Source: Alphaproteobacteria bacterium (lineage in GTDB: Bacteria > Pseudomonadota > Alphaproteobacteria > Caulobacterales > Maricaulaceae). Taken from it: a stretch of 64,000 nt of DNA. Positions within the stretch are counted from its first letter, which is position 1. Each line of letters opens with the position of its first letter. Position numbers and translations under genes: made by a program. The notes under the pieces were generated by a model. The model was given only the letters and a program-made list of their open reading frames with translations, made no database searches and was not told where the DNA came from. Where the stretch lies: NCBI GenBank assembly GCA_024278855.1, contig JAJRSJ010000007.1, positions 1 through 64,000 of the forward strand, given 5' to 3'. Positions 53,642-63,409 of the stretch are shown in pieces.

Positions 53642-54583
53642 CTATTCCTGCGGGCAATATGGAGCAGCGGCTGAGGATATTGGTGCGCAATCATCATTGA
53701 CAAAATCATCCTCTATAGGCCAGTCAAAAATCGTACCGGGATCATCAGTTATAACCGGATCATCTACAAGACCGGAATCCCAAGGCCCGACCGGATCAGC
53801 AGGTGAAAACAAATCTTGCTCAAAAGGTCTAAATGAAACATTGCTTGTAGGGGTTGTGCGCAGTTTTTCATTAAAGAGGTTAAGAATATTGCCGTCCAAG
53901 AGAAATGGCCCGATCGGCGCGCTATTGGCACTGGGTACGAAAATTGCGAAGCCGCTACGCTTGGTGTTAACTGTTACGCCGCCTGAAGTAACACTGATTT
54001 CCCCTTTTGTATTACGGGCCTTACTTCGTCTGCCCGGGCCGCGCAGGACAAACAAGCTTGCGCCTGCCAGATCAATATTGGTGCCTTGAGGGATCAGTCC
54101 GGCCTGTCTGGCATATTCAACCGCTTCAACACCGACCAAACCTTCGACGATTGTGCCGCGCACGCCCATGCTTGCCACGGGGGGGTCTATTGAAACAGTT
54201 TGCGGGTTGGATTTGGAAATATTGCCCGACATAAACCGGAACATGCCTTTGCGCACCGAGGCAGATAAGCCATTATTGTTGCTGCTTGGGTCATAGACAA
54301 ATTTATCTATGGTCAAGGCGCAATCAGGCCCGACCGTAAACACGGTTTGATCTTTAAGCAAAACTTGCAAGCTGCTGAGGCGGGACGAATTAACTTCATC
54401 GCCCAAAAAGATAGGAGCTTTTACCAGAGCTTGCTTGGCGGCCTGTGTGCCTGAACGTATGGTGACATCACCTTTTACGGCGGAATTTATGCCAATTTCG
54501 CCCTCGGCGGCAAAAACGTTTGGTGCCAATAATACCAGCCATATGAGAGCTGTGCCGGTTACAAATGTGCTCATTTTCATCAT
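53642..54583 (-). CDS. FecR-domain periplasmic protein
   Basis: A 313-residue exported protein with a signal peptide (cleavage near VFAAE) and a FecR-type domain at about residues 30-160 (GDVTIRSGTQAAKQAL, LGDEVNSSRLSSLQVLL, VRKGMFRFMSGNISK, VASMGVRGTIVEG). FecR proteins usually pass a signal from an outer-membrane protein to a sigma/anti-sigma pair, but no sigma factor is nearby. The C-terminal 100 residues are Pro/Asp-rich. It lies just downstream of a TPR/beta-barrel gene, which diverges from a CHASE2-cyclase gene. This trio recurs in alphaproteobacteria as I recall it. Confidence 0.82.
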   Translation of the reverse strand: MMKMSTFVTGTALIWLVLLAPNVFAAEGEIGINSAVKGDVTIRSGTQAAKQALVKAPIFLGDEVNSSRLSSLQVLLKDQTVFTVGPDCALTIDKFVYDPSSNNNGLSASVRKGMFRFMSGNISKSNPQTVSIDPPVASMGVRGTIVEGLVGVEAVEYARQAGLIPQGTNIDLAGASLFVLRGPGRRSKARNTKGEISVTSGGVTVNTKRSGFAIFVPSANSAPIGPFLLDGNILNLFNEKLRTTPTSNVSFRPFEQDLFSPADPVGPWDSGLVDDPVITDDPGTIFDWPIEDDFVNDDCAPISSAAAPYCPQE

Positions 54584-54618
54584 AATATATCCACGTTTAG
54601 CCTGAGTTTAAATCTAAG

Positions 54619-55947
54619 TTAAAAATCAAATACCAGTTTCATTTCCGCCCCAAGATTTTCATAATCCAACACTGAATTATTGGAATTCCGGTTGGTGTAA
54701 TTAAGCCCGGTTTCGAAATAGACATTGTCCAATCCGGGGTTGTCGGTCATATTTATCAAAGCGCCAATAGCATTAAAAGAAGCGCCTAGTCCCAGACGGC
54801 CAAACATTTGGTCATCTTCGCGCCGGGTCGGGGTCGGATTATTAAAGCTTGGCCCGTCATATTTAAGACTACGGTAGGTGGCACGCCCATTAAAGTAAAA
54901 GCCGTTGTTAAATTCACTTTTAAACCGTCCCGACACGCGAAAACCGTCATAGGCAAAAATAGCATTAGATGCGTTTTTGTCTTCATATCCCACGGACGCG
55001 CTTAGAAACGAATTGCGGTTTATTCTTTTGATCACCCCTGTACTGACAGTCATTTTATCACCACTTCGTAGGGTCTCAATCGTGGTAAAGCTTAGATTAT
55101 CATAGTCTTGGTCATGCCAGCTACCGCGCAGCCAAATACCCGCCGTTTCACCAATAGCTTTTCTAAGGGTGAGCCTGCCGCCATATTCGCGCAAATATTT
55201 TTCGCCGCTGATATTAATTTGTGATACCTGGCCATCTGCGGCCCAGGCAAACCCGTTGCCAAAATCACCGGATAATCCGCCAAACCCGCCAAACCCGTCA
55301 TAATCAGCCCGTGAGAAAGACGCGTGCCGCCGCATTTGCCCTTCAACGCCCGCGCTGAATTTAAGGCCGCTATCCCCTATAGGACTTGAATATTTTATGG
55401 CCGCTTGCGCAAATGCGGATTGGTCGTCACGATCTGCGAATGTCAACAAGGGGTCTGATAACGCATTGCCGGCATTGTTATCAAACCTGACACCCACGGC
55501 GACACGAGCCGATAAGCCACTAGAAACACCGCTGGCCGTAGTATTGCTGTCCGTGTTACCAACAATATTGTCTCTGTAAGATTGAACCATTGCCCGCTGC
55601 TTGGGTGTAAGTGGTCGGTTTTCCAACAAATTTAACTCGCGAAGGGCCGCTTGGCGGTCATCAAGCCGAAACAAGACAAGCGCATACAAAAGGCGCGCCG
55701 AATCCCAATTGGGAGATGCAAATAACATGCGCTCCAAAGCGGCGGTGGCCGAAAGTAGATCACCCGCAGCTATTTGTTGGCGGGCATAGTTGAGATTAAG
55801 GTCATGGTTGTCAGGGTTGGCATAGATTTGTTCGAAACTGATCTTGGGGCCATTATATTCGGCGCCTAAAGCCGCCTCGGGTATCACCAAAAAAGCACCC
55901 AGAGCAATCGAGGTGGATATTGTTAAAAAACTGGTTTTTCGATCCAT
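54619..55947 (-). CDS. Outer-membrane beta-barrel protein with TPR N-terminus
   Basis: A 442-residue exported protein. After the signal peptide, residues about 40-120 form TPR-like helices (NLNYARQQIAAGDLLSATAA, ARLLYALVLFRLDDRQAAL). From residue 145 on there are alternating amphipathic strands ending in a terminal Phe (EMKLVFDF), typical of BAM-inserted barrels. The architecture resembles the SlaM/DUF560 type of outer-membrane proteins (TPR plus about 14 strands). It is upstream of the FecR gene in the same direction, with 35 nt between them. Confidence 0.75.
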   Translation of the reverse strand: MDRKTSFLTISTSIALGAFLVIPEAALGAEYNGPKISFEQIYANPDNHDLNLNYARQQIAAGDLLSATAALERMLFASPNWDSARLLYALVLFRLDDRQAALRELNLLENRPLTPKQRAMVQSYRDNIVGNTDSNTTASGVSSGLSARVAVGVRFDNNAGNALSDPLLTFADRDDQSAFAQAAIKYSSPIGDSGLKFSAGVEGQMRRHASFSRADYDGFGGFGGLSGDFGNGFAWAADGQVSQINISGEKYLREYGGRLTLRKAIGETAGIWLRGSWHDQDYDNLSFTTIETLRSGDKMTVSTGVIKRINRNSFLSASVGYEDKNASNAIFAYDGFRVSGRFKSEFNNGFYFNGRATYRSLKYDGPSFNNPTPTRREDDQMFGRLGLGASFNAIGALINMTDNPGLDNVYFETGLNYTNRNSNNSVLDYENLGAEMKLVFDF

Positions 55948-56086
55948 AAAATAGCCCCATTTCTACACAAAAATATATCGCCTGAACAGCAACGGATTTT
56001 GTATTATTCCTTAAACTAGCCTCAATCCATCATTCTATCAATGGCTTATTTGTAGGGGAGATATTGAGGTTTTGACTTAATAAACA

Positions 56087-58420
56087 ATGGGTTCTAGATT
56101 GCATAAAACAATACTGGGACAATTTATGCAGTTTCGTTGGCTTCTTCGTTGGCTTGTATGGCTGCGGTTTTTAACCAAACGCCGCAAAATAATGATTCCG
56201 ACAGTTTTGGGACTGCTAGTCACACTTGGGTTTTATCTTGCCTATGTGTCCAAGCCAGCCAGTATTGAACAATTGGGCAATTTGGTATTTGATTCTTACC
56301 AAAAGTGGAAGCCCAGGGAATACGCCGCCAATACGCCCGTTAGAATAATTGACATTGATGATGAAAGTATTGCCCGTGTTGGCCAATGGCCTTGGCCAAG
56401 ATCAACAATGGCCAAGCTAAATGACCGTTTGGCTAATGCGGGGGCGGGGGTCATTGCCTATGATATAATTTTTTCAGAACCAGACAGGACTTCACCTAAA
56501 AATATTGTAAATGTTCTGCGCGCCAACCCTTTGGCTAATGGGGCTTTGGATGATTTCGCAAATATGGAGACCCTTAAAGACCATGATGAAATGTTCGCGG
56601 AATCATTTGCGCGAATTCCCGTCATTGCCGGGTTTTTTCTTGTTCAAAAAGAAACGGACAAGCGTCCCGCTTTTAGACACGGATTTGCCTGGAAAGGCAC
56701 TAAACCGTCTCTCATTATTAGCCAATATGCTGGCGCGATAACACCGCTTGGGGTATTGGAAGAACAACTCGCTGGCGAGGGCTTTGTCAGCTTTAAACCC
56801 GAAGGCGACGGCATTGTACGGGCGGCACCGCTGCTGTCTGGGATTGGGGACCGGATGTATCCGGCATTATCGGTCGAAGCGCTCAGGGTCGCGAGCGGCG
56901 CAAGCACCTATATTTTGTCTTCATCAGACGGAACGGACGGCATGGCGGCGCGGGACACCAAAAACCCGGAAATGGTAAAAATGCGTGTCGGCAATTTTGA
57001 AATCCCCACCAATAAGGACGGAGAATTTACCGTCTATTTTTCCAAACCCCATCCGGAACGGTTTATCCCCGCTTGGAAAATTTTGTCAGACGAAATCCCG
57101 CAAAACACATGGTCGGATAAAATCCTGGGTCATATTGTTTTTATTGGCACGGGGGCGGAAGGGCTAAAAGATATTGTCGCTACACCAATACGGGCTGGGG
57201 AGCCTGGTGTGCTAGTGCATGCGCAAGTCGTCGAGCAAATCATTGAGGGGCAGTTTTTGCAAAGGCCCTATTGGGTCGGGATGATTGAATTATTAGTCCT
57301 TGTTTTCACCGGCGTTATATTGGCCTTGGCTTTACCAAGATTAGGGGCGGCCAAAGGGGCTGTGATCGCAGTGTGTTTCGCGGTTTTGATCGCTTACGGC
57401 TCTTGGTACAGTTTTAAAGTTGAGCAAATATTGATCAATCCCATATATCCGCTCTTGGCGATTTTAGTGTCGTATTTACTGATAACCCTGACGTCATTTT
57501 ATATTACCGAATCTGAACGTTCGCAAATTCGTAGTGCGTTTTCCATGTATTTGTCGCCGACAATGGTCAAGAAAGTCTCGGAAGACCCCAGCTTGCTTAA
57601 ATTGGGCGGGGTGGAGCGGGAATTGACGGTTTTGTTTTTGGACATTCGCAGTTTTTCCAAAATATCCGAGGGCTTGGAGGCGGAAGAAATTACTACATTT
57701 CTCAATATTTTCCTAAGCCCCATGACTACAATTTTGCAAGATAATGGTGCGACGATTGATAAATATATGGGCGATGCCATTGTGGCGTTTTGGAATGCGC
57801 CCCTTGATGATGGGAACCATGAAAGAAATGCAGCGCGGGCCGTGCTTGAAATGATGCGTAGATTAAGCGCGCTTAATAAAAAATATGCCGTGCAGACTGA
57901 GGTTAAATGGCCAGGTGAAGTCCGTGTTGGTATTGGCCTGAATACCGGCATATGCTGTGTAGGGAACCTTGGCTCGGAGCAACGCTTTTCCTATTCCATG
58001 ATCGGGGACGCGGCGAATTTAGCGTCCCGCATCGAAGGCCTGACCAAGCAATATAAAGTGTCGGTTCTAATTGGAAACTCTACGGCGGGGAAACTTGAAA
58101 GCTTTGCTGTTGTCGAGGCTGATCTCATTCAGGTCATTGGCCGACAAACCCCTGAACGTATTTTTATATTGGCAGGCGACGCGGAGATGACGGCCACAGA
58201 TGCATACAAAACTTTAATGCCGTTACACGCAAAGTTTCTGGACGCCTACCGCGCCCAAAAATGGGCCGTAGCGCAAAAATATATCGCGAAATTACGCACG
58301 TTGGCCGAACCATTGGATTTTGCAGGTTATTATGATGTTATGTCCGAGCGCATCAACATATATAAAACCAACCCGCCGCCAAAAAAATGGGGCGGGGTGT
58401 TTGTGGCGACCCGTAAATAA
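56087..58420 (+). CDS. CHASE2-domain class III adenylate/guanylate cyclase
   Basis: A 777-residue inner-membrane sensor cyclase. Helix 1 (about residues 37-55) is followed by a periplasmic CHASE2 domain (about 60-390, IIDIDDESIARVGQWPWPRS, IAYDIIFSEPD), three membrane helices (about 395-480) and a C-terminal class III cyclase domain. Metal-binding Asp residues are in FLDIRSFS and KYMGDAIVAFW; nucleotide contacts are in MIGDAANLASR. The DKYMGD lysine favours ATP. Product cAMP is likely. ATG at 56126 with GGGAC upstream is an alternative start. It diverges from the barrel/FecR genes. Confidence 0.9.
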   Translation: MGSRLHKTILGQFMQFRWLLRWLVWLRFLTKRRKIMIPTVLGLLVTLGFYLAYVSKPASIEQLGNLVFDSYQKWKPREYAANTPVRIIDIDDESIARVGQWPWPRSTMAKLNDRLANAGAGVIAYDIIFSEPDRTSPKNIVNVLRANPLANGALDDFANMETLKDHDEMFAESFARIPVIAGFFLVQKETDKRPAFRHGFAWKGTKPSLIISQYAGAITPLGVLEEQLAGEGFVSFKPEGDGIVRAAPLLSGIGDRMYPALSVEALRVASGASTYILSSSDGTDGMAARDTKNPEMVKMRVGNFEIPTNKDGEFTVYFSKPHPERFIPAWKILSDEIPQNTWSDKILGHIVFIGTGAEGLKDIVATPIRAGEPGVLVHAQVVEQIIEGQFLQRPYWVGMIELLVLVFTGVILALALPRLGAAKGAVIAVCFAVLIAYGSWYSFKVEQILINPIYPLLAILVSYLLITLTSFYITESERSQIRSAFSMYLSPTMVKKVSEDPSLLKLGGVERELTVLFLDIRSFSKISEGLEAEEITTFLNIFLSPMTTILQDNGATIDKYMGDAIVAFWNAPLDDGNHERNAARAVLEMMRRLSALNKKYAVQTEVKWPGEVRVGIGLNTGICCVGNLGSEQRFSYSMIGDAANLASRIEGLTKQYKVSVLIGNSTAGKLESFAVVEADLIQVIGRQTPERIFILAGDAEMTATDAYKTLMPLHAKFLDAYRAQKWAVAQKYIAKLRTLAEPLDFAGYYDVMSERINIYKTNPPPKKWGGVFVATRK

Positions 58421-58436
58421 ATATGATAAAACCCGG

Positions 58437-59054
58437 TTAAAATTGCTCCAGTTTACGGCTGATTTGAATTTCGCCTTTGGCGGGCGGATTTTTCCATTGG
58501 GACTGGATTAGGGCCAGTGCCGCTTTTGGAGATTTTTCGTATAACAAATGCTGTTCGACCCAGGCCGGGCTGAAATTGGTTTTAATGGTATGGTGGAGCA
58601 GTTGCATGAGCGGCGCCCAATACCCGTCCGTATCCACAAACACCATAGGCTTGGTGTGGAGATGCAAGCGCATCCAGGACAGAATTTCTATGGCTTCTTC
58701 CAAAGTACCCACCCCGCCGGGCAAAACAATAAAGGCATCGGATTCTTCATACATTAATTGCTTGCGGGTCCGCATGTCTGGCACTATCCGGTGTTCGATC
58801 ATGTCCAGAACCTCTTCAATTTCTGTCAGAAATTCCGGGATAATGCCAAGTACAGCCCCACCTGCGCCGTGAGCGGCCAAAGCAGCACTGCCCATTAACC
58901 CGACACCGCCGCCGCCGTAGACCATACGGTAGCCTTGCTCGGCAATTGCCGTACCGGTAGCCACTGAAAGTTCGAAATATTTTGGGGCGACGAATTGTGA
59001 CGCACCGCAAAATACGCAAACGCTTTTTGAATAGGGGGGTGTTGTTTTATTCAA
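58437..59054 (-). CDS. LOG-family nucleoside-5'-monophosphate phosphoribohydrolase
   Basis: A 205-residue Rossmann-fold protein with the LOG signature PGGVGTLEEAIEILSW and a GGGGVGLMGSAA loop. LOG enzymes release free base from (cytokinin) riboside monophosphates. In bacteria without cytokinins they probably act on AMP-type nucleotides. MCVFCGAS-like VCVFCGAS opens the fold. It diverges from the LysM-like secreted protein by 120 bp, a neighbourhood seen in related bacteria as I recall. Confidence 0.88.
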   Translation of the reverse strand: MNKTTPPYSKSVCVFCGASQFVAPKYFELSVATGTAIAEQGYRMVYGGGGVGLMGSAALAAHGAGGAVLGIIPEFLTEIEEVLDMIEHRIVPDMRTRKQLMYEESDAFIVLPGGVGTLEEAIEILSWMRLHLHTKPMVFVDTDGYWAPLMQLLHHTIKTNFSPAWVEQHLLYEKSPKAALALIQSQWKNPPAKGEIQISRKLEQF

Positions 59055-59174
59055 TTCGACCTCTTTTTATTGTAAACCATAACTGTGAAAAACTCTCATT
59101 TGACGGTTGTCAACTTGCAATATGGGGCGTAGTTTGTTTAATCGGTAACATGATTGGGGGGCAATAGGTAATCA

Positions 59175-60182
59175 ATGTTTAAAAACAAAACACTTTATAT
59201 GATTTTGACAGGCTTGGCGCTAGCTTTTTTGTTGTGGCTCATTTTATCGGTATTGCAAACACCCAAATCAGATGCAAATTCTTCAGATGTAAATATTTCA
59301 GGCATTAACCCTGACGATATAGCCGAAACACCCAACGCCAATTCAGCACTGCCCCCATCTGTTTTGGGTCAATTCGACCATTCACCGGCAGGTATATTGT
59401 CGGTTACTCAATCTGGTTCACAATTTTCTCTCATGGGCACGGGTGTTTCCGGTGCCGGAATTAGTCTGCTGACACGCACAATAGAACTGGCGCGGACCAG
59501 GGTTGATGCCAATGGCAATTGGCAGCTTAATTTCAGTTATGATTTTAATAGTGGGCCAAGTTCGTTGGATATATTGATGATGACACCGGACGGACACCAA
59601 ATCAGATCTGACCAGTCATTGCTAATCATTCCCGATCCTCTTGGCGGTTTAAACCAAAAAGAAAGTACATTTGCCCCTGATACCACTCCTGAAACAGACG
59701 ATGAAATCATTGGCAGCGCTTTATTGTTACTGACGGCACCGGGCGCAAATTCCCGTGTGTTGCAAACGCCATACGGCGCCTTGCCACAAGAAAACGGGTT
59801 TGCCCTTGAAGTCATAGATTATGATAATTCCGGCGGGGTCATTTTTTCGGGCAGCGCCAACAGGCCCGGCAAGGTCAGGATTTTTGCCAGTGATAACCTG
59901 GTCGGTGAAAGTCATGTTGATAGTGTCGGGCGGTGGAGTTTGATTTTTGGGAATATCATGCCACTTGGTGCCTACGAAATAAGTGCAGAACTGGTCATTG
60001 ACGATAAACCTGCGGTTCGCCTGACTTTGCCATTTGCCCGAATGCAGCCCATGTTTGAGGCAGAAGCCAGTCCGAAAATATTGGTGCAGCACTTGGATGA
60101 CCGGATACAAATTGGCCGGTTGTTATTTGGCGGCGGCTATCAATATTCAGTTATATATGCCCCCGAAGCCTTGCAGCCATAA
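59175..60182 (+). CDS. Secreted Ig-like protein with degenerate C-terminal LysM-like segment
   Basis: A 335-residue protein with an N-terminal membrane anchor or signal (about residues 5-27), a low-complexity linker, and two Ig-like beta-sandwich units (about 65-150, 205-295: ARTRVDANGNWQLNFS, GESHVDSVGRWSLIFGN). The last 35 residues (VQHLDDRIQIGRLLFGGGY, then QYSVIY) resemble the first part of a LysM domain but lack the usual N-D/G-W residues and end abruptly. Related proteins end with a complete LysM. It converges with the RND gene across 2 nt. Confidence 0.6.
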   Translation: MFKNKTLYMILTGLALAFLLWLILSVLQTPKSDANSSDVNISGINPDDIAETPNANSALPPSVLGQFDHSPAGILSVTQSGSQFSLMGTGVSGAGISLLTRTIELARTRVDANGNWQLNFSYDFNSGPSSLDILMMTPDGHQIRSDQSLLIIPDPLGGLNQKESTFAPDTTPETDDEIIGSALLLLTAPGANSRVLQTPYGALPQENGFALEVIDYDNSGGVIFSGSANRPGKVRIFASDNLVGESHVDSVGRWSLIFGNIMPLGAYEISAELVIDDKPAVRLTLPFARMQPMFEAEASPKILVQHLDDRIQIGRLLFGGGYQYSVIYAPEALQP

Positions 60183-60184
60183 CA

Positions 60185-63100
60185 TCAGACAAGCGCCGGT
60201 TTGTCTTCTGCTTCCCAATCTTCATCTTGTGTATCGTATGTGGGTTTGTTGTGGGAATACCGCGCCATAATTTTTTTCACATTTGACCACCATATGCCTG
60301 GGCCAGCCAAAAGCACGGGGGTCAGAATTAAAGTCAATATAGTAGAAAACGCCAGCCCGCAAACCAACACATAGGAAATCGGGGCCCATATGGCTGATGT
60401 GGCCGTGCCTTTGGTGGAAAACTCCCCGGTAAATAAATCCGCCTGCACGGCTAGCACCATAGGCATTAGCCCGACAATCGTGGTGATGGTAGTCAGCAGA
60501 ACTGGCCGCAAACGTTGGGCCGATGTGCGCACCACGGCCTCATGGGTGCTATAGCCCTCACGTTTGAGATATTGGAAGGTGTCAATCAGCACAATATTAT
60601 TATTGACCACAATGCCGGCCAAAGCCAGCACCCCCGTACCGCCTAGCAAAATACTGACATAGGGGTAGAATATCAATCCGAGAACAACACCTGCAACCGA
60701 AAACACGACCGCCGAAAGCGTTAAAATCACATGCCAGAAACTATTGAATTGCCACAGTAAAATTACCCCCATCATAAACAAGGTGGCAATACCGGCCAGT
60801 GTAAAAAACTCTTGGGCGGCTTTATTTTCCTCGTCTTGGCCAAGGAATCTATAGGCAACATCGCCGTCAAAATTGGCTTCGTTCTCTATCCATTCTTTGG
60901 TTTCCGAAACGGTTTGGTTGGTGGTAAAGCCCTTGGCCGTATTGCCCTTGACCTCGTAAACACGTAATTGGTTGCGCCGGTTGATACTGTCTTGGCGCGG
61001 TTTTGCGGTGCGGGTGACAACTGATGACAAGGGCAATGCACCTTGGCTGGTCTGGATGCGCAAATTGTCCAGCTCGGATAAATCCCTTGAGGTTTTGGGA
61101 AAACGGATGCGGATATCCACTTCCTCATCACTGTCAATGGGGCGGAAGAAACCGACCAATGAACCTTCGGTGACAAATTGCACCGCCGCACCGATTGTAC
61201 TGACATCCAAGCCTAGCCGCCCGGCTTCTTCGCGGTCAATATCCAACTGCCATTCAATGCCGGGCAGGGGCATGGTGTTTTCAATTTCGATCAGGGCTTT
61301 GTGGTTTTCCATATAGTGCGTAAGGCTTTGGGCCGCTGCATTGAGGTGGTCAAGATTATCCGAGGTGAGTTCAATGCTGACATCTTTGCCGGTCGGCGGG
61401 CCTTCGGATAGAATTTCTATTTCAACCACTAGTCCAGGCATGTTTTTTACTGCCGCACGGACATCTTGCTCAATCTCTTGGGTGCTGCGCCGCTCCGCAA
61501 AAGGCTTAAGCTCTAAAAAAGTCCGCGACACCGTGTCTATTGGTACTGAATTTGGCCCGTTAAACCCAGTGCTCGCTGCACCGGCACCGGCAATTGTGAA
61601 CATTGAGCGGACGCCGTCAATGCCTTGCAGGCGGGCTTCCATTGCCTTGGCGATAGCAAATTCATCAATGGTTGCCGTATTGCCACGGGCGCGGGCATAG
61701 ACATAAATCTCTTGGCCGCCGTCTGCCGTGAAGAACTCAATCCGCCTGCCTTCACCGGTTGCGCTAAAGGCAAAAAATATGGACACGACCAGAGCAAAAA
61801 TCACCAGAAAAACTTTAAGCGGATGGCGGGCCAGGCGGTCAATGGTGCGGGCATAGCTGCCCGTAAAGCCTTCAATAGACAATGGATCACCCTCCGCACC
61901 TGATAAAGCCTTTAAACTTTTGCGGGCGCCTGTGCGTTTCTTTGGCCCGAAAAGCGCGCCCAATGTTGGTAAAAACACCAAGGCCATCAACATGGAAGCC
62001 CCTAAAATATAGATCAGTGTTTTGGGGAAATAGGACATGAATTGCCCCGGTATAGTGTTCCAAAACAGCAAAGGTAAAAAGGCGGCCAATGTGGTCGCCG
62101 TACTGGAAATAATCGGCCAAAACATGCGTTTACCCGCCAAAGCATAGGCGTCTCTACGGTCCAACCCTTCGGCCAGTTTACGGTCAGCATATTCAATAAT
62201 AACAATGGCGCTGTCCACCAAAATCCCCACCGACAGGATCATGCCAAACATCACCATCATATTGACACTGGCCCCTTGAATTTTAAACAACAGCAAGGTC
62301 ATCAAAAAACTGGCAGGAATAGCAAACCCGACCATAAGCGCCGAGCGCAGGCCCAGAGCTGCAATACAGACAATGATCACTAAAACCACCGCATTGATAA
62401 TACTGGAGACCAGGGATTTAATCATATCCATAATCTGTATGGTTTGGTCTTGGGAAAGCTCTACACTAACAGTTTCGGGCCAGGTCTTTGATATATTGTC
62501 AACAATTTCCTGAACGGTTTCTATGGTATCTATGATGTTTTCACCATTACGTTTAGAAATTTCCAGTGAAACGGACGGTCTGCCTTGAAACAAAGCATAG
62601 CTTTCGCGGTCTTTGAAATTGCGGCGCACTTCGGCAATGTCGCGAATGCGAACAATGGAACCATCCCCAGATGTACGAATAACAATATCGGCCAAATCAG
62701 AAGCTTTTTCGATAAGTCCGGGCAGTTTGACTGCAAATTTTCCGCTATTGGTTTCAAGCGCCCCTGTGGTTACCAATGTGTTGTTTTGCGCAATAGCCGC
62801 CGCCAGTTCGTTAAAGGTAAGGCCGTAACTTTCCATAAGTGCCGGGTCTATGACGGCTTCCAACAGTGCTTCGCGCTCGCCTTGAATAACGGCTTCGAGT
62901 ATTTTGGAATTGGCCTCTAGGGCCGATTGTAAATCTTTCGCCAGTTTTTGTAATTTCCGGTCAGGGGCATCGCCGAACAAATTGACCACAATAATCGGCA
63001 TGGTTTGCGTGTTAATCTCTTCGACTACGGGTTCTTTGGCTTCATCAGGTAATTCGCCTCTGGCTTTATTGACGGCTTCGATCACATCATCCAGAGCAGA

Positions 63101-63409
63101 ATCTTGGTCAAAATTGGGGTTGAACTCCAATACAACCATGCCGGTTGAGTTGAGGCCAATGCCGTCCATCTGCTTGACACCGTCCAGTGATTTAAGCTCT
63201 GTCTCCAACGGCTTGACCAGTAATCTTTCACTGTCCTCCGGCGAAACCCCCGGCAACACCACCTGCACGGTCACAAACGGGATGGCCACATCCGGTTCCG
63301 CGTCCAGAGGAATTGTCAGCATGGAAAAAACCCCGCCCACAATAGAGAAAAACAAGATTGCCAGTGTCATGCGCCATTGGCGAATGGCAAAATCAACAAT
63401 TCCGGTCAT
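60185..63409 (-). CDS. RND-family efflux transporter, inner-membrane component
   Basis: A 1,074-residue AcrB-type transporter. The track Met at 63412 is a TTG; ATG at 63409 shares its A with the adaptor's stop (TGATG). Twelve helices are predicted. The RND features are PLDAEPDVAIPFVTVQVVLP and GVSPEDSERLLVKPLETEL near the N-terminus, helix 4 GMILSVGILVDSAIVIIEYAD (proton relay Asp) and the second-half GVLALAGIVVNNNIVLIDT. It exports drugs, lipids or metals together with an adaptor and an outer-membrane channel; the substrate is unknown. Confidence 0.93.
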   Translation of the reverse strand: MTGIVDFAIRQWRMTLAILFFSIVGGVFSMLTIPLDAEPDVAIPFVTVQVVLPGVSPEDSERLLVKPLETELKSLDGVKQMDGIGLNSTGMVVLEFNPNFDQDSALDDVIEAVNKARGELPDEAKEPVVEEINTQTMPIIVVNLFGDAPDRKLQKLAKDLQSALEANSKILEAVIQGEREALLEAVIDPALMESYGLTFNELAAAIAQNNTLVTTGALETNSGKFAVKLPGLIEKASDLADIVIRTSGDGSIVRIRDIAEVRRNFKDRESYALFQGRPSVSLEISKRNGENIIDTIETVQEIVDNISKTWPETVSVELSQDQTIQIMDMIKSLVSSIINAVVLVIIVCIAALGLRSALMVGFAIPASFLMTLLLFKIQGASVNMMVMFGMILSVGILVDSAIVIIEYADRKLAEGLDRRDAYALAGKRMFWPIISSTATTLAAFLPLLFWNTIPGQFMSYFPKTLIYILGASMLMALVFLPTLGALFGPKKRTGARKSLKALSGAEGDPLSIEGFTGSYARTIDRLARHPLKVFLVIFALVVSIFFAFSATGEGRRIEFFTADGGQEIYVYARARGNTATIDEFAIAKAMEARLQGIDGVRSMFTIAGAGAASTGFNGPNSVPIDTVSRTFLELKPFAERRSTQEIEQDVRAAVKNMPGLVVEIEILSEGPPTGKDVSIELTSDNLDHLNAAAQSLTHYMENHKALIEIENTMPLPGIEWQLDIDREEAGRLGLDVSTIGAAVQFVTEGSLVGFFRPIDSDEEVDIRIRFPKTSRDLSELDNLRIQTSQGALPLSSVVTRTAKPRQDSINRRNQLRVYEVKGNTAKGFTTNQTVSETKEWIENEANFDGDVAYRFLGQDEENKAAQEFFTLAGIATLFMMGVILLWQFNSFWHVILTLSAVVFSVAGVVLGLIFYPYVSILLGGTGVLALAGIVVNNNIVLIDTFQYLKREGYSTHEAVVRTSAQRLRPVLLTTITTIVGLMPMVLAVQADLFTGEFSTKGTATSAIWAPISYVLVCGLAFSTILTLILTPVLLAGPGIWWSNVKKIMARYSHNKPTYDTQDEDWEAEDKPALV

